Origin: Streptomyces sp. MMG1121
GTDB lineage: Bacteria; Actinomycetota; Actinomycetes; Streptomycetales; Streptomycetaceae
Reading direction: 5' to 3'
DNA length: 64,000 bases
Assembly: GCF_001280015.1 (NCBI RefSeq)
Contig: NZ_LGDV01000186.1
Coordinates: 132,653-196,652, forward strand
Shown here: positions 7,939 through 16,191 of the stretch, one piece after another
How the letters are laid out: every line of letters starts with the position of its first letter
Numbering within the stretch: the stretch's first letter is position 1
Position numbers and translations under genes: made by a program
The notes under the pieces: generated by a model
Database searches by the model: none
What the model was told of the DNA's origin: nothing
Seen by the model: the letters and a program-made list of their open reading frames with translations, nothing else

Positions 7939-9135
7939 GTGAAGGTCGTCTGCGCCGGCGGCGGGCCCGCGGGCCTGTATCTCGCCATCCTGCTCAAGCG
8001 GCAGGACCCGTCCCATGACATCACCGTCCACGAGCGCAACCCCGAGGGCTCGACGTACGGCTGGGGCGTGACGTACTGGCGCGGCCTCCTCGACCGGCTC
8101 CAGGAGCACGACCCCGACTCGGCGCGGGCGATCGAGGACGCCTCCGTCCGCTGGAGCGACGGCGTCGCCCACGTCCGCGATCTGACCACCCGTCACCGTG
8201 GTGACCAGGGCTTCGGCATCGGCCGCCACCGGCTGCTCGACCTGCTCGCCGACCGGGCCCGCGCGCTCGGCGTGCGGCTGGAGTACGAGAGCGAGCTCAC
8301 CGGACCACCCGCCGGTGCCGACCTCGTCGTCGCGGCCGACGGGGTGCACAGCGCCCTGCGCACCCGGCACGCCCAAGCCTTCGGCACCGAGATCACCTCG
8401 GGCCGCAACCACTACCTCTGGCTCGGCACCACCAAGGTCTTCGACGCCTTCACCTTCGCCTTCACCGAGACCGCGCACGGCTGGATCTGGGCCTACGGCT
8501 ACGGATACAGCGGCGAGCACAGCACCTGCGTCGTCGAATGCTCCCCGGAGACCTTCACCGGCCTCGGCCTGGACCGGGCGGACGACGCGGAGGGAGGCGC
8601 GCTGCTCGAGAAGCTCTTCGCGGACGTCCTGGACGGCCACCCCCTCATCGCCCGCCCCGGCGCCGGCTGGCTGAACTTCCGTACCCTCACCAACCGCGCC
8701 TGGCGGCACGACAACGTGGTGCTGCTCGGGGACGCGGCCCACACCACGCACTACTCCATCGGGGCCGGCACCACCCTGGCCCTGGAGGACGCCATGTGCC
8801 TCGCCGAAGCCCTGCGCACGCACACCGACCTGCCCGAGGCCCTCGCCGCCTACGAGCGCCGCCGCACGGCCGAGCTGCTGTCCGCGCAGAGTGCCGCCCG
8901 CTACAGCGCCCGCTGGTACGAGAACCTGCCCCGCTACATCGACCTGCCGCCGCACCGGATGTTCGCCCTGCTCGGCCAGCGCCACTCACCGCTGCTGCCG
9001 TACGTCCCGCCGCAGTTGTACTACGGCCTCGACAAGGCGGCCGGGCGGCTGGAGGCGCTGCGCCGGTTCAAGCGGTGGATCGGGCCACGGGCCGCACGCA
9101 CCCTGCAGACCCGGTCCGCCGCCCGTCGCGGCTAG
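7939..9135 (+). CDS. FAD-dependent monooxygenase, salicylyl-CoA 5-hydroxylase-like flavoprotein domain
   Basis: About 398 residues of a class A (PHBH-fold) flavin hydroxylase. The dinucleotide motif VKVVCAGGGPAGLYLAILLK is at the N-terminus, GADLVVAADGVHSALR carries the second conserved DG, and VLLGDAAHTTHYSIGAGTTL is the FAD ribityl motif. The closest family I recognise is the flavin domain of salicylyl-CoA 5-hydroxylase and anthraniloyl-CoA monooxygenase (PSHDITVHERNPEGSTYGWG is characteristic). The second half of those longer enzymes is absent. GTG 7939 is chosen because AGGGG lies seven bases before it; GTG 7918 is in frame but lacks a site. The substrate is unknown. The lipase gene follows after 46 bases. 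Confidence 0.85.
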   Translation: MKVVCAGGGPAGLYLAILLKRQDPSHDITVHERNPEGSTYGWGVTYWRGLLDRLQEHDPDSARAIEDASVRWSDGVAHVRDLTTRHRGDQGFGIGRHRLLDLLADRARALGVRLEYESELTGPPAGADLVVAADGVHSALRTRHAQAFGTEITSGRNHYLWLGTTKVFDAFTFAFTETAHGWIWAYGYGYSGEHSTCVVECSPETFTGLGLDRADDAEGGALLEKLFADVLDGHPLIARPGAGWLNFRTLTNRAWRHDNVVLLGDAAHTTHYSIGAGTTLALEDAMCLAEALRTHTDLPEALAAYERRRTAELLSAQSAARYSARWYENLPRYIDLPPHRMFALLGQRHSPLLPYVPPQLYYGLDKAAGRLEALRRFKRWIGPRAARTLQTRSAARRG

Positions 9136-9181
9136 TCCCTCTCCTCCCTTCCTGCCCCCCCCACATGCAAGGAGTCCGGCC

Positions 9182-10003
9182 ATGGCCGTGCCCGACACGT
9201 TCGACCAGACCTCGTCCGGTCACAGCCTGCGACGCGCATACTGGCTGGCCCGGGCGGCCGATCTCGCCTACCAGGGCCGAGCCGTCATCGAGGACCAGGC
9301 CGCCCGCTGGGGCTTCGGCCGGGTGCGGCACCACGAGACCCGGTTCACCCCGCCGTTCCCGCTGCAGGACACCCAGGCGTACACGATGGCCGGCGACCGG
9401 ATGATCGTCACCGCCTTCCGCGGCACCGAACCCACGCAGATCAAGGACTGGCTCTCCGACGCCACGACCCCGCCCAGCCCCGGCCCCGGAGGCAACGGAT
9501 ACGTCCACCACGGTTTCGCCGAGGCCCTGCGCTCGGTGTACCCGGACATCGCCGCCACCCTCGCGGAGCTGCGCACCGACGGACAGAGCGTCTACTTCAC
9601 CGGGCACAGCCTGGGCGGCGCCCTCGCCATGCTGGCCGGCGCCCGGATGTACCTGGAGGCCCCGCACCACGCGGCGGACGGCGTCTACACCTTCGGCCAG
9701 CCGCGCACCTGTGACCGGCTGCTCGCCGACGCGTTCCACGAGGGATTCGGCGGCCGTATGTACCGCTTCGTCAACAACAACGACATCGTGCCCCAGCTGC
9801 CGCCCGAGCCCGTCTTCACCCATGTCCGGGCCCTGCGCTACATCGACTCCAAGGGCAGGGTCCACGAGAGCATGCCGATGCTGTCGGCCCTCACCGACCG
9901 GGCCGTGGGGCTGACCGCCGACGCCTTCGCGCCCGCCTCCGACGGAATTCGGGACCACTTCATGCACAACTACCTGGGGGCCTTGGAGAAGAACCTGGGC
10001 TGA
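9182..10003 (+). CDS. Class 3 lipase-family alpha/beta hydrolase
   Basis: 273 residues. The nucleophile elbow is FTGHSLGGALA (Ser143), preceded by the oxyanion-hole region VTAFRGTEPTQIKDW, as in fungal-type class 3 lipases (PF01764). FVNNNDIVPQLPP is the conserved segment containing the acid residue, and a His near the end (DHFMHNY) is the probable third triad member. There is no signal peptide, so the protein is probably cytoplasmic or released by lysis. The start ATG has AAGGAG six bases upstream. It lies 46 bases after the flavin monooxygenase gene and is probably co-transcribed; the substrate is unknown. Confidence 0.88.
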   Translation: MAVPDTFDQTSSGHSLRRAYWLARAADLAYQGRAVIEDQAARWGFGRVRHHETRFTPPFPLQDTQAYTMAGDRMIVTAFRGTEPTQIKDWLSDATTPPSPGPGGNGYVHHGFAEALRSVYPDIAATLAELRTDGQSVYFTGHSLGGALAMLAGARMYLEAPHHAADGVYTFGQPRTCDRLLADAFHEGFGGRMYRFVNNNDIVPQLPPEPVFTHVRALRYIDSKGRVHESMPMLSALTDRAVGLTADAFAPASDGIRDHFMHNYLGALEKNLG

Positions 10004-10036
10004 GTGGAGCGGTGCTCGGGCGCGCGTGGAAAACCC

Positions 10037-10079
10037 GGGTGAAGCCTCATTCACCCGATAAGGTGAATTGCTATTCACC
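10037..10079. promoter_or_regulatory. Array of GGTGAA/TTCACC dyads, probable exporter operator
   Basis: Two inverted repeats lie 24 bp apart centre to centre. 10037-10056 has GGGTGAA and TTCACCC arms around a 6-base centre; 10062-10079 has GGTGAAT and ATTCACC arms around 4 bases. The inner arms form a third dyad with each other (ATTCACC-CGATAA-GGTGAAT). The array ends 30 bases before the exporter ATG at 10109, where a TetR dimer pair would block transcription. The TetR gene at 11766 is the obvious candidate partner, by inference. Confidence 0.65.
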
Positions 10080-10108
10080 GTGCCTTCACACCGTCCCCGG
10101 GAGTGCTG

Positions 10109-11602
10109 ATGGACCGCCCCGCCCTCATACCCCAGCCGCCCGGCGCCCCGGCCGCTGCCCCCGCGCTGCGGTACCGGTTCACCATCCCGGTGCTGGCGTC
10201 GGGCGGCATCCTCATGGCGGTCATGCAGACGGTCGTCATCCCGCTGCTGCCGGACCTGCCCCGGCTCACCGGCGCCTCAGCCGCGACCGTCTCCTGGACG
10301 GTCACCGCGACGCTGCTCTCCGGCGCCGTCCTCACCCCGGTGCTCGGCCGGGCCGGCGACATGTACGGCAAGAAGCGGGTGCTCACGGTCGCACTCGTGC
10401 TGATGACCGTCGGCTCGGTGCTGTGCGCGCTCTCCTCCGACATCGGCGTGCTCATCGCCGCCCGCGCGCTCCAGGGCGGCGCCGCCTCCGTCGTCCCCCT
10501 GTCGATCAGCATCCTGCGCGACGAACTCCCGCCGGAGCGCCGGGGTTCGGCGGTGGCGCTCATGAGTTCCACGGTGGGCATCGGCGCCGCGCTCGGCCTG
10601 CCGCTCGCCGCGCTGGTCATCCAGTACGCCGACTGGCACACGATGTTCTGGCTGACCAGTGGCCTGGGCGCGCTGGGCGTCGCGGGCACCTGGTGGGCGG
10701 TCAAGGAGTCGCCGGTACGCGAGCCCGGCCGGTTCGACGTCCTCGGCGCGCTGGGGCTCGCCGCCGGACTGGTGTGCCTGCTGCTCGGCGTCTCCCAGGG
10801 CGGCACCTGGGGCTGGGGCAGCGCACGGGTCCTCGGTCTGTTCCTCGCGGCCGTCGGCGTCCTCGCCCTGTGGTGGTGGCAGCAACTGCGCACCGAACGG
10901 CCGCTGGTGGACCTGAAGCTGGTCAGCCGGCCGCGGGTGGGCCTGTCCCATGTGGCGGCCCTGCTGACCGGGTTCGCCTTCTACGCCAACTCCCTCGTCA
11001 CCGCCCAGCTGGTCCAGGCCCCGAAGGCCACCGACTACGGCCTCGGCCTCTCGCTCGTCGCCACCGGTCTGTGCCTGCTGCCCGGGGGCGTGACCATGCT
11101 GCTGTTCTCGCCGCTGTCGGCCCGCATCTCCGCCGCGCGCGGCCCGCGGATCACGCTCGCCCTGGGCGCCGCCGTCATCGCCTGCGGCTACGCGGTCCGC
11201 ATCGCCGACAGCCGCGACCTGTGGATGATCATCGTGGGCGCCACGGTGGTGGCGACCGGCACGACGCTCGCCTACTCCGCGCTGCCCACGCTGATCCTGC
11301 GCGCGGTCCCGGCCGGCCAGACCGCCTCCGCCAACGGCGTCAACGTCCTCATGCGCACCATCGGCCAGGCCGTCTCCAGTGCCGCCGTCGCCGCCGTCCT
11401 CGTCCACCACACCAGCCCCGTGGGCGGCGTCCCGGTCCCCACACTGAGCGGCTACCTGCTCGCGTTCGCGATGGCCGGCGCGGTCGCCCTCGCCGCCTGC
11501 GCGGCCGCCCTCACCATCCCCGGCGACACCCCTTCCGACGGCGCCCGCCGGAGTCGGGGGATCACCCGGAGTGCTCGTGACGAGGCGTTGGAGGAGGCGT
11601 GA
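10109..11602 (+). CDS. MFS multidrug exporter, DHA2 (14-TM) family
   Basis: 497 residues in the drug:H+ antiporter-2 (EmrB/QacA) family. Conserved motif A between TM2 and TM3 is GRAGDMYGKKRVL; RALQGGAASVVPLSISILRD is the TM4 region and STVGIGAALGLPLAALVI the antiporter motif C-like segment. The membrane segments cover the whole length, consistent with 14 passes. It would expel a lipophilic compound, perhaps an antibiotic, which cannot be named from sequence. ATG 10109 or GTG 10103 may start translation; both follow a weak GGGAG. A strong dyad array lies immediately upstream and a TetR gene follows 163 bases downstream on the same strand. Confidence 0.9.
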   Translation: MDRPALIPQPPGAPAAAPALRYRFTIPVLASGGILMAVMQTVVIPLLPDLPRLTGASAATVSWTVTATLLSGAVLTPVLGRAGDMYGKKRVLTVALVLMTVGSVLCALSSDIGVLIAARALQGGAASVVPLSISILRDELPPERRGSAVALMSSTVGIGAALGLPLAALVIQYADWHTMFWLTSGLGALGVAGTWWAVKESPVREPGRFDVLGALGLAAGLVCLLLGVSQGGTWGWGSARVLGLFLAAVGVLALWWWQQLRTERPLVDLKLVSRPRVGLSHVAALLTGFAFYANSLVTAQLVQAPKATDYGLGLSLVATGLCLLPGGVTMLLFSPLSARISAARGPRITLALGAAVIACGYAVRIADSRDLWMIIVGATVVATGTTLAYSALPTLILRAVPAGQTASANGVNVLMRTIGQAVSSAAVAAVLVHHTSPVGGVPVPTLSGYLLAFAMAGAVALAACAAALTIPGDTPSDGARRSRGITRSARDEALEEA

Positions 11603-11752
11603 GTGCCTTCGGGCGGGTGCCTGTGCGGTGCGGCCGTGTGCCGGCGGTCGCCGTCGTTCCCGCCGCTCGTGCGGACGCGCCCGGCCTTCTGCGCATGCCC
11701 GGCGATGGCGTCCGTCGGCAGCGCGGCGGCACCCGGGGTGCTCGTGACCAGG
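11563..11752. repeat. Imperfect 23-bp direct repeat flanking the exporter/TetR junction
   Basis: Copies at 11563-11585 and 11730-11752 share the pattern CACCCGGnGTGCTCGTGAC, one variable base, then AGG. There are two differences in 23 positions, with the copies 167 bp apart. The first copy is in the last codons of the exporter gene. The second is three bases upstream of the TetR ribosome site. A shared binding site (for example TetR autoregulation) or a local duplication would both explain it. Confidence 0.5.
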
Positions 11753-11765
11753 TGCGGGAGGGAGC

Positions 11766-12362
11766 ATGAGGAGCGTGAGCACCCCACCCGGGCCGGACAC
11801 CCACGCCCCCGGCCGCCGTGACGCCGAGGTCACCAAGGCCGCCATTCTCAAGGCCGCCCGCCATCTCCTGGCGCGGCACGCCCACGCCGACATCACCTTG
11901 AAGGCGGTTGCCGAACGGGCCGGTGTCAGCCCGCCGTTGATCCTGAAGTACTTCGGCAACAAGGACGCCCTGTTCGTCCGCGTCATGTCCTTCGACACCG
12001 ACGCGGACGCCCTGTTCGACGCGCCGCTGCCCGGCCTCGGCCGGCACATGGCCCGGCACGTCCTGGCCAGCCAGCGTGAGCGCGGCGCCGACCCGCTGCT
12101 GCGCATCGCCTTCGCCCCGCTGCACGGCGACCACGGCGACATCCTGCGCGCCAACTTCCGCGCCCAGGTCACCGAACGCCTCGCCGCCCGGCTCACCGGC
12201 CCCGACCCCGGCCTGCGCGCGGAACTGGCCGTCGCCGCGCTCGTCGGCCTCGGCGTGATGTACGGCATCGCCCGCGTACCGCATCTGCGGGAGACCGACA
12301 CCGACGCCATCGCCGACCGCTACGGGCCGCTCGTGCAGGCCCAGTTGACCCCGTGCGGCTGA
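11766..12362 (+). CDS. TetR-family repressor
   Basis: 198 residues. The N-terminal helix-turn-helix (AILKAARHLLARHAHADITL, then KAVAERAGVSPPLILKYFGN) is a standard TetR DNA-binding domain. The C-terminal ligand domain ends in AVAALVGLGVMYGIARV and resembles the TetR_C_33 type. It follows the DHA2 exporter on the same strand and probably controls it, either through the GGTGAA dyads at 10037-10079 or the repeat at 11730-11752. The start ATG 11766 has GGGAGGGA directly upstream. The ligand is unknown. Confidence 0.88.
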   Translation: MRSVSTPPGPDTHAPGRRDAEVTKAAILKAARHLLARHAHADITLKAVAERAGVSPPLILKYFGNKDALFVRVMSFDTDADALFDAPLPGLGRHMARHVLASQRERGADPLLRIAFAPLHGDHGDILRANFRAQVTERLAARLTGPDPGLRAELAVAALVGLGVMYGIARVPHLRETDTDAIADRYGPLVQAQLTPCG

Positions 12363-12431
12363 CCCGGCGCTCCTCGCCCGGCCCTGGCGCACGCAGCCGG
12401 CTGTCCCGGCGAAGCCGAAGGAGGCCGCCGA

Positions 12432-12469
12432 CGCCCTCGTACGGCCCACGTACGCCCCGTACGAGGGCG
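12432..12469. terminator. Bidirectional terminator hairpin
   Basis: A perfect 13-bp stem, CGCCCTCGTACGG (12432-12444) with CCGTACGAGGGCG (12457-12469), encloses a 12-base loop. It lies between the convergent TetR gene (stop 12362) and cholesterol oxidase gene (stop 12546), so it can serve both. Confidence 0.75.
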
Positions 12470-12545
12470 GCCTGCCGCCACGCTCCGCACGGCACGGGAC
12501 GCCGTCGGCGCTCCGACGGGAACCGTCGCACAGGCCCTGGCGCGA

Positions 12546-14264
12546 TCAGCGCAGGAGGCGGTCCAGGAAGTCGTTGCCGAACACCCGGTGCGGGTCCAGC
12601 CGGTCGAGGGTCGCCACCGCTCGCGTCCACACCTCCCGGCCGTAGCTGCCGGGCACCGCCGTGCCGAGCACCTCCGGGTCGCTCCACGCGGACTTGTCGG
12701 TGTACGCCCAGCCTTTGGACCACTCCGGGCGGGCGAGGGCGTACCCGCCGTCGTAGGTGCCGAGGAGGAACGTTTCCAGCTCGCGCAGGAACGCCTCCGC
12801 GTACGGCGTGCCGGGCAGCGTCAGCACGTCCAGCCACACCGCGCTGTCCCACTCGGGATGCTCCGGGCCCGGCCGCACCGCCGACAGCAGCGGTGCCTCG
12901 GCGCCGGGCACGCCGGCGTCGGCCGGCTCGTCCAGGCCGGTCACCCGGATCTCCACCGAGCCGTTGACCGGGAAGCGCCCCCGCGCGGCGTACGCGTCGA
13001 GCAGGGCCCGGTAGCGGGTGGTGAACTCGTGCACCACCCGCTGCACCCCGGCCCGCGCGGTGAGCACCGCGTACCCGTTCGCGGTCACCCGCAGCGTGGT
13101 CGGCCGCAGGTACAGCAGCGTGTTCTTCGACCGCCCCCACAGATCGGCGGAGCCCGTGGCCGCCAGCCCCAGCCGGGCCACCGTGAGCTGCGCGGCGCCC
13201 ACCTGCGGCGCCAGATACCAGCCCGCGCCCGCCACCAGCCGGCCCACCAGATCGGCCACGAGCGTCGGCACGCTGTCCGAGAAGGGGTAGTTGTACGGCG
13301 AGGCGACGTGCCGCGAGCCGGGCGGCCGCACCGGCGTGACACTCCACTCCTTCAGCCACGGGAACTCGGTGAAGGCGAACCAGATCGCCTCGACCCGGCC
13401 CGAGCGGCGCACCAGGCTCTCCAGGGTGCGTTCGCCGGAGCCGGGCGCCGCGAACAGTTCGCGGGCCGGGATGTCGGTGCGGCTGACACAACGAAGGTTC
13501 CGGTCCGGGCCGACCCGCAGTACCGCCTCGGTGACGAAGGCCCGGCCGAGATGGGTCAGCAGCGCGGCACAGTCCGCCTCCTCGCGGCGGAACGTGCGCA
13601 GCACATACGCCCCGCTGTCCGCGTCCCACACCACCGCCGTCAGCTCCAGCACCCGGTTGCTGAGCGAGCCGTAGGCGCTGCCGGGCGGCGGGCGTTCGCC
13701 GTCGGCCGGTACGGCGGTGCCGTGCGCGTCGATCGCCAGGGCGCCGCCCAGGGTCAGATCGCCCGGCGCGGGCGTCGCGGTGAGGCCCAGGCCGTGTTCC
13801 TCCAGGAAGGTGAGCAGCGCCTCCAGGGTCACCCCGGCACCGGCGCGGACCGCCGAACCGGACTCCAGGGCCAGGCCGGTCAGATGCGGTGCGGTGTCGA
13901 CCAGCAGGGTCCGGGTGTCCGCCGTCGTCCCCTCGGTGATCGTGAGCGGCGACCAGCCGTGGGAGCAGCCCCGCGCGCGGACCCGCCGGCCGTTGCGCCA
14001 GGCCCAGTTGGTGACGGCGAGGACCTGCTCCGGTCCGGTCGGGGCGCAGGCCCACAGCCCGTCGGCGGTGATCCCGCCCGCCCAGTTGCGGTACGCCGAG
14101 CGGTAGGGCCTCACCTCGGCCGGAAACCCGGGCAGTTCGGCCGAAGCCACCGCCGGATCGGCCGCGAGCAGGACCGGCACGGCGGCCAGCGCGGCGGCGG
14201 TGCGCAGCAGCCCGCGACGGCTGAGGGAACCCGAACCGCCGTACGGGAACGGGGAGTTGTCCAT
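12546..14264 (-). CDS. Secreted class II cholesterol oxidase-like flavoprotein (VAO fold)
   Basis: 572 residues. A Tat signal (SRRGLLRTAAALAAVPVLLA, cleavage near ASA at residue 42) precedes an FAD-binding domain of the vanillyl-alcohol oxidase type. ARGCSHGWSPLTI holds a His (about H102) in the place of the FAD-linking histidine of Brevibacterium sterol oxidase type II. GDLTLGGALAIDAHGTAVPA is the next FAD contact. The C-terminal half matches the cholesterol oxidase substrate-binding domain (YNYPFSDSVPTLVADLVGRL; LRPTTLRVTANGYAVLT). It probably oxidises the 3-hydroxyl of sterols outside the cell, releasing H2O2. ATG 14264 places the Tat motif correctly. Transcribed alone, divergently from the aldo/keto reductase. 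Confidence 0.85.
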   Translation of the reverse strand: MDNSPFPYGGSGSLSRRGLLRTAAALAAVPVLLAADPAVASAELPGFPAEVRPYRSAYRNWAGGITADGLWACAPTGPEQVLAVTNWAWRNGRRVRARGCSHGWSPLTITEGTTADTRTLLVDTAPHLTGLALESGSAVRAGAGVTLEALLTFLEEHGLGLTATPAPGDLTLGGALAIDAHGTAVPADGERPPPGSAYGSLSNRVLELTAVVWDADSGAYVLRTFRREEADCAALLTHLGRAFVTEAVLRVGPDRNLRCVSRTDIPARELFAAPGSGERTLESLVRRSGRVEAIWFAFTEFPWLKEWSVTPVRPPGSRHVASPYNYPFSDSVPTLVADLVGRLVAGAGWYLAPQVGAAQLTVARLGLAATGSADLWGRSKNTLLYLRPTTLRVTANGYAVLTARAGVQRVVHEFTTRYRALLDAYAARGRFPVNGSVEIRVTGLDEPADAGVPGAEAPLLSAVRPGPEHPEWDSAVWLDVLTLPGTPYAEAFLRELETFLLGTYDGGYALARPEWSKGWAYTDKSAWSDPEVLGTAVPGSYGREVWTRAVATLDRLDPHRVFGNDFLDRLLR

Positions 14265-14435
14265 CGGGTGATCGATCACGGGCCCACGGTAAGGGCGCGC
14301 TTTGCGCCCACCTCGCAATCGTCCACCCGTGTCGCCCGTGTGGGTGAAAGGGCAGAGAACGCGCAGTCGGCACACGGGAGCCGTGCCGGAGCGGGCCCAT
14401 CCGCGTCTGCCGGACCCGGATGACACACTGGCACC

Positions 14436-15419
14436 ATGGACGAACGCGCATTCCGCAGGTCGGGCCAGTGGGCCTCGGTGGTCGGACTCGGTACCTGGCA
14501 GCTGGGCGCCGACTGGGGCGACGTGGACGACAAGCAGGCCCTGGCCGTCCTGGAGGCGGCGGCCGAGTCGGGGGTCACCTTCTTCGACACGGCCGACGTG
14601 TACGGCGACGGACGCAGCGAGGAGACCATCGCCTCGTTCCTGCGCGGCCGCCCCGATCTGCATGTGCTGGTCGCCACCAAGATGGGCCGCCGGGTCGACC
14701 AGATTCCCGCGAACTACGTCCTGGACAACTTCCGCGCCTGGAACGACCGCTCGCGCCGCAACCTCGGCACCGACCGGATCGACCTGGTCCAGCTGCACTG
14801 CCCGCCGACGCCCGTCTACTCCCACGACGCGGTCTTCGACGCCCTGGACACGCTCGTCGAGGAGGAGCGGATCGCGGCGTACGGGGTGAGCGTCGAGACA
14901 TGTGCCGAGGCGCTGACGGCGATCGCCCGGCCGCACGTGGCGAGCGTGCAGATCATCCTCAACCCGTTCCGGATGAAACCGCTGTACGAGGTGCTGCCCG
15001 CCGCGCGCGAGGCCGGTGTCGGCATCATCGCGCGCGTGCCGCTCGCCTCCGGCCTGCTCTCCGGGAAGTACACCAAGGACACGGTGTTCGCGGCCGACGA
15101 CCACCGCACCTACAACCGGCACGGCGAGGCCTTCGACCAGGGCGAGACCTTCTCCGGCGTCGACTACGCGACGGGCGTCGAGGCCGCCGCCGAGTTCGCC
15201 GCGCTCGCCCCCGAGGGCTGTACGCCGGCCCAGCTGGCCCTGCGCTGGATCATCGAGCAGCCCGGCGTGACGACGGTCATCCCCGGCGCCCGCACCCCCG
15301 AGCAGGCCCGTGCCAACGCGGCCGCCGCCAAGCTGCCGCCCCTGCCCGAGGACACGTCCACCGCCGTCCGCGCGCTGTACGACCGCCGGGTCAGGGACCA
15401 GGTCGAGCAGCGCTGGTAG
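14436..15419 (+). CDS. Aldo/keto reductase
   Basis: 327 residues, a (beta/alpha)8 NADPH-dependent oxidoreductase. The catalytic tetrad is complete: D51 and Y56 in FFDTADVYG, K82 in VATKMG and H121 in LVQLHCPP. The C-terminal block TTVIPGARTPEQARAN is the NADP-binding loop. It belongs to the bacterial group with yeast-type AKRs such as YhdN-like proteins; the substrate is unknown. It starts 171 bases from the divergent cholesterol oxidase gene and is followed after 52 bases by the DUF6328 gene. Confidence 0.9.
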   Translation: MDERAFRRSGQWASVVGLGTWQLGADWGDVDDKQALAVLEAAAESGVTFFDTADVYGDGRSEETIASFLRGRPDLHVLVATKMGRRVDQIPANYVLDNFRAWNDRSRRNLGTDRIDLVQLHCPPTPVYSHDAVFDALDTLVEEERIAAYGVSVETCAEALTAIARPHVASVQIILNPFRMKPLYEVLPAAREAGVGIIARVPLASGLLSGKYTKDTVFAADDHRTYNRHGEAFDQGETFSGVDYATGVEAAAEFAALAPEGCTPAQLALRWIIEQPGVTTVIPGARTPEQARANAAAAKLPPLPEDTSTAVRALYDRRVRDQVEQRW

Positions 15420-15471
15420 GCCGCGCGGCGGGGACCGTTTGAACGGACGGCCGGGCGGTTACAGGGACCGC

Positions 15472-16005
15472 ATGACGGAGGACGGACGGCGCAGGGGGCG
15501 CGACGAGAGCGAGGAGGAGCGGGCCGACCGGATGTGGGGTGAACTCATCCAGGAGGTCCGGGTCGCCCAGACGGGCGTGCAGATCCTGTTCGGCTTCCTG
15601 CTGACCGTCGCCTTCCAGCCCGCGTACGCCGAGCTGGCCCACGGCGACCGGGTCATCTACATCGTGACCGTCGTCCTGGGCGCCGGCGCGACCGGCGCCC
15701 TCATCGGACCCGTGTCCCTGCACCGCCTCGTCTCCGGTCGCCGGGTCAAGCCGCGGGCGGTGCGGCTGGCGTCCTGGATGACCTTCGCCGGCCTGGCGCT
15801 GCTCCTGGCGACGATGGCCTCCGCCCTGCTGCTGATCCTGCGGGTCGCCCTGCACGACAGCTCTGTGCCGTACCTGGTGTCGGCCGTCGTCGCCTGGTAC
15901 CTGGTCTGCTGGTACGGGCTGCCGCTGTGGGTCCGGCACCGGCACACGGTCCGGCCGGACGGCCGGACCGCGGCCCCGGGGCCGGGCGGGCCGGGACCCG
16001 GCTAG
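15472..16005 (+). CDS. DUF6328 family four-helix membrane protein
   Basis: 177 residues. A charged cytoplasmic N-terminus (DESEEERADRMWGELIQEVR) is followed by four predicted membrane segments: GVQILFGFLLTVAFQPAYA, IYIVTVVLGAGATGALIG, ASWMTFAGLALLLATMASAL and SAVVAWYLVCWYGLPLWV. This is the pattern of the actinobacterial DUF6328 proteins, whose function is not known. The C-terminus is a Pro/Gly tail. It may be read through from the aldo/keto reductase gene 52 bases upstream. In the 186 bases after its stop I see no gene. Confidence 0.75.
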   Translation: MTEDGRRRGRDESEEERADRMWGELIQEVRVAQTGVQILFGFLLTVAFQPAYAELAHGDRVIYIVTVVLGAGATGALIGPVSLHRLVSGRRVKPRAVRLASWMTFAGLALLLATMASALLLILRVALHDSSVPYLVSAVVAWYLVCWYGLPLWVRHRHTVRPDGRTAAPGPGGPGPG

Positions 16006-16191
16006 GGGCGGACGTACGGGCGGGTCATGATCTCCACGTGGTGCCCGGCCACGGCCGCGGCAGAGACGGTCGACCCGCCCGGTTCGCCGTGGCGGGGGAC
16101 GGCGTAGCCGCGGCCGGACGGCCTCGTCGCGCTGTTCGGGGTGGTCGAGAGCCCTGGGCGGCGAGGAACGCGTCCGCGCCGTGCCCGCGGC

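Noticed and set aside
16006..16191. Possible gene tail on the minus strand (ending GHHVEIMTRPYVRP)
   Set aside because: No recognisable family, overlaps the stop of the DUF6328 gene and is short enough to be chance.
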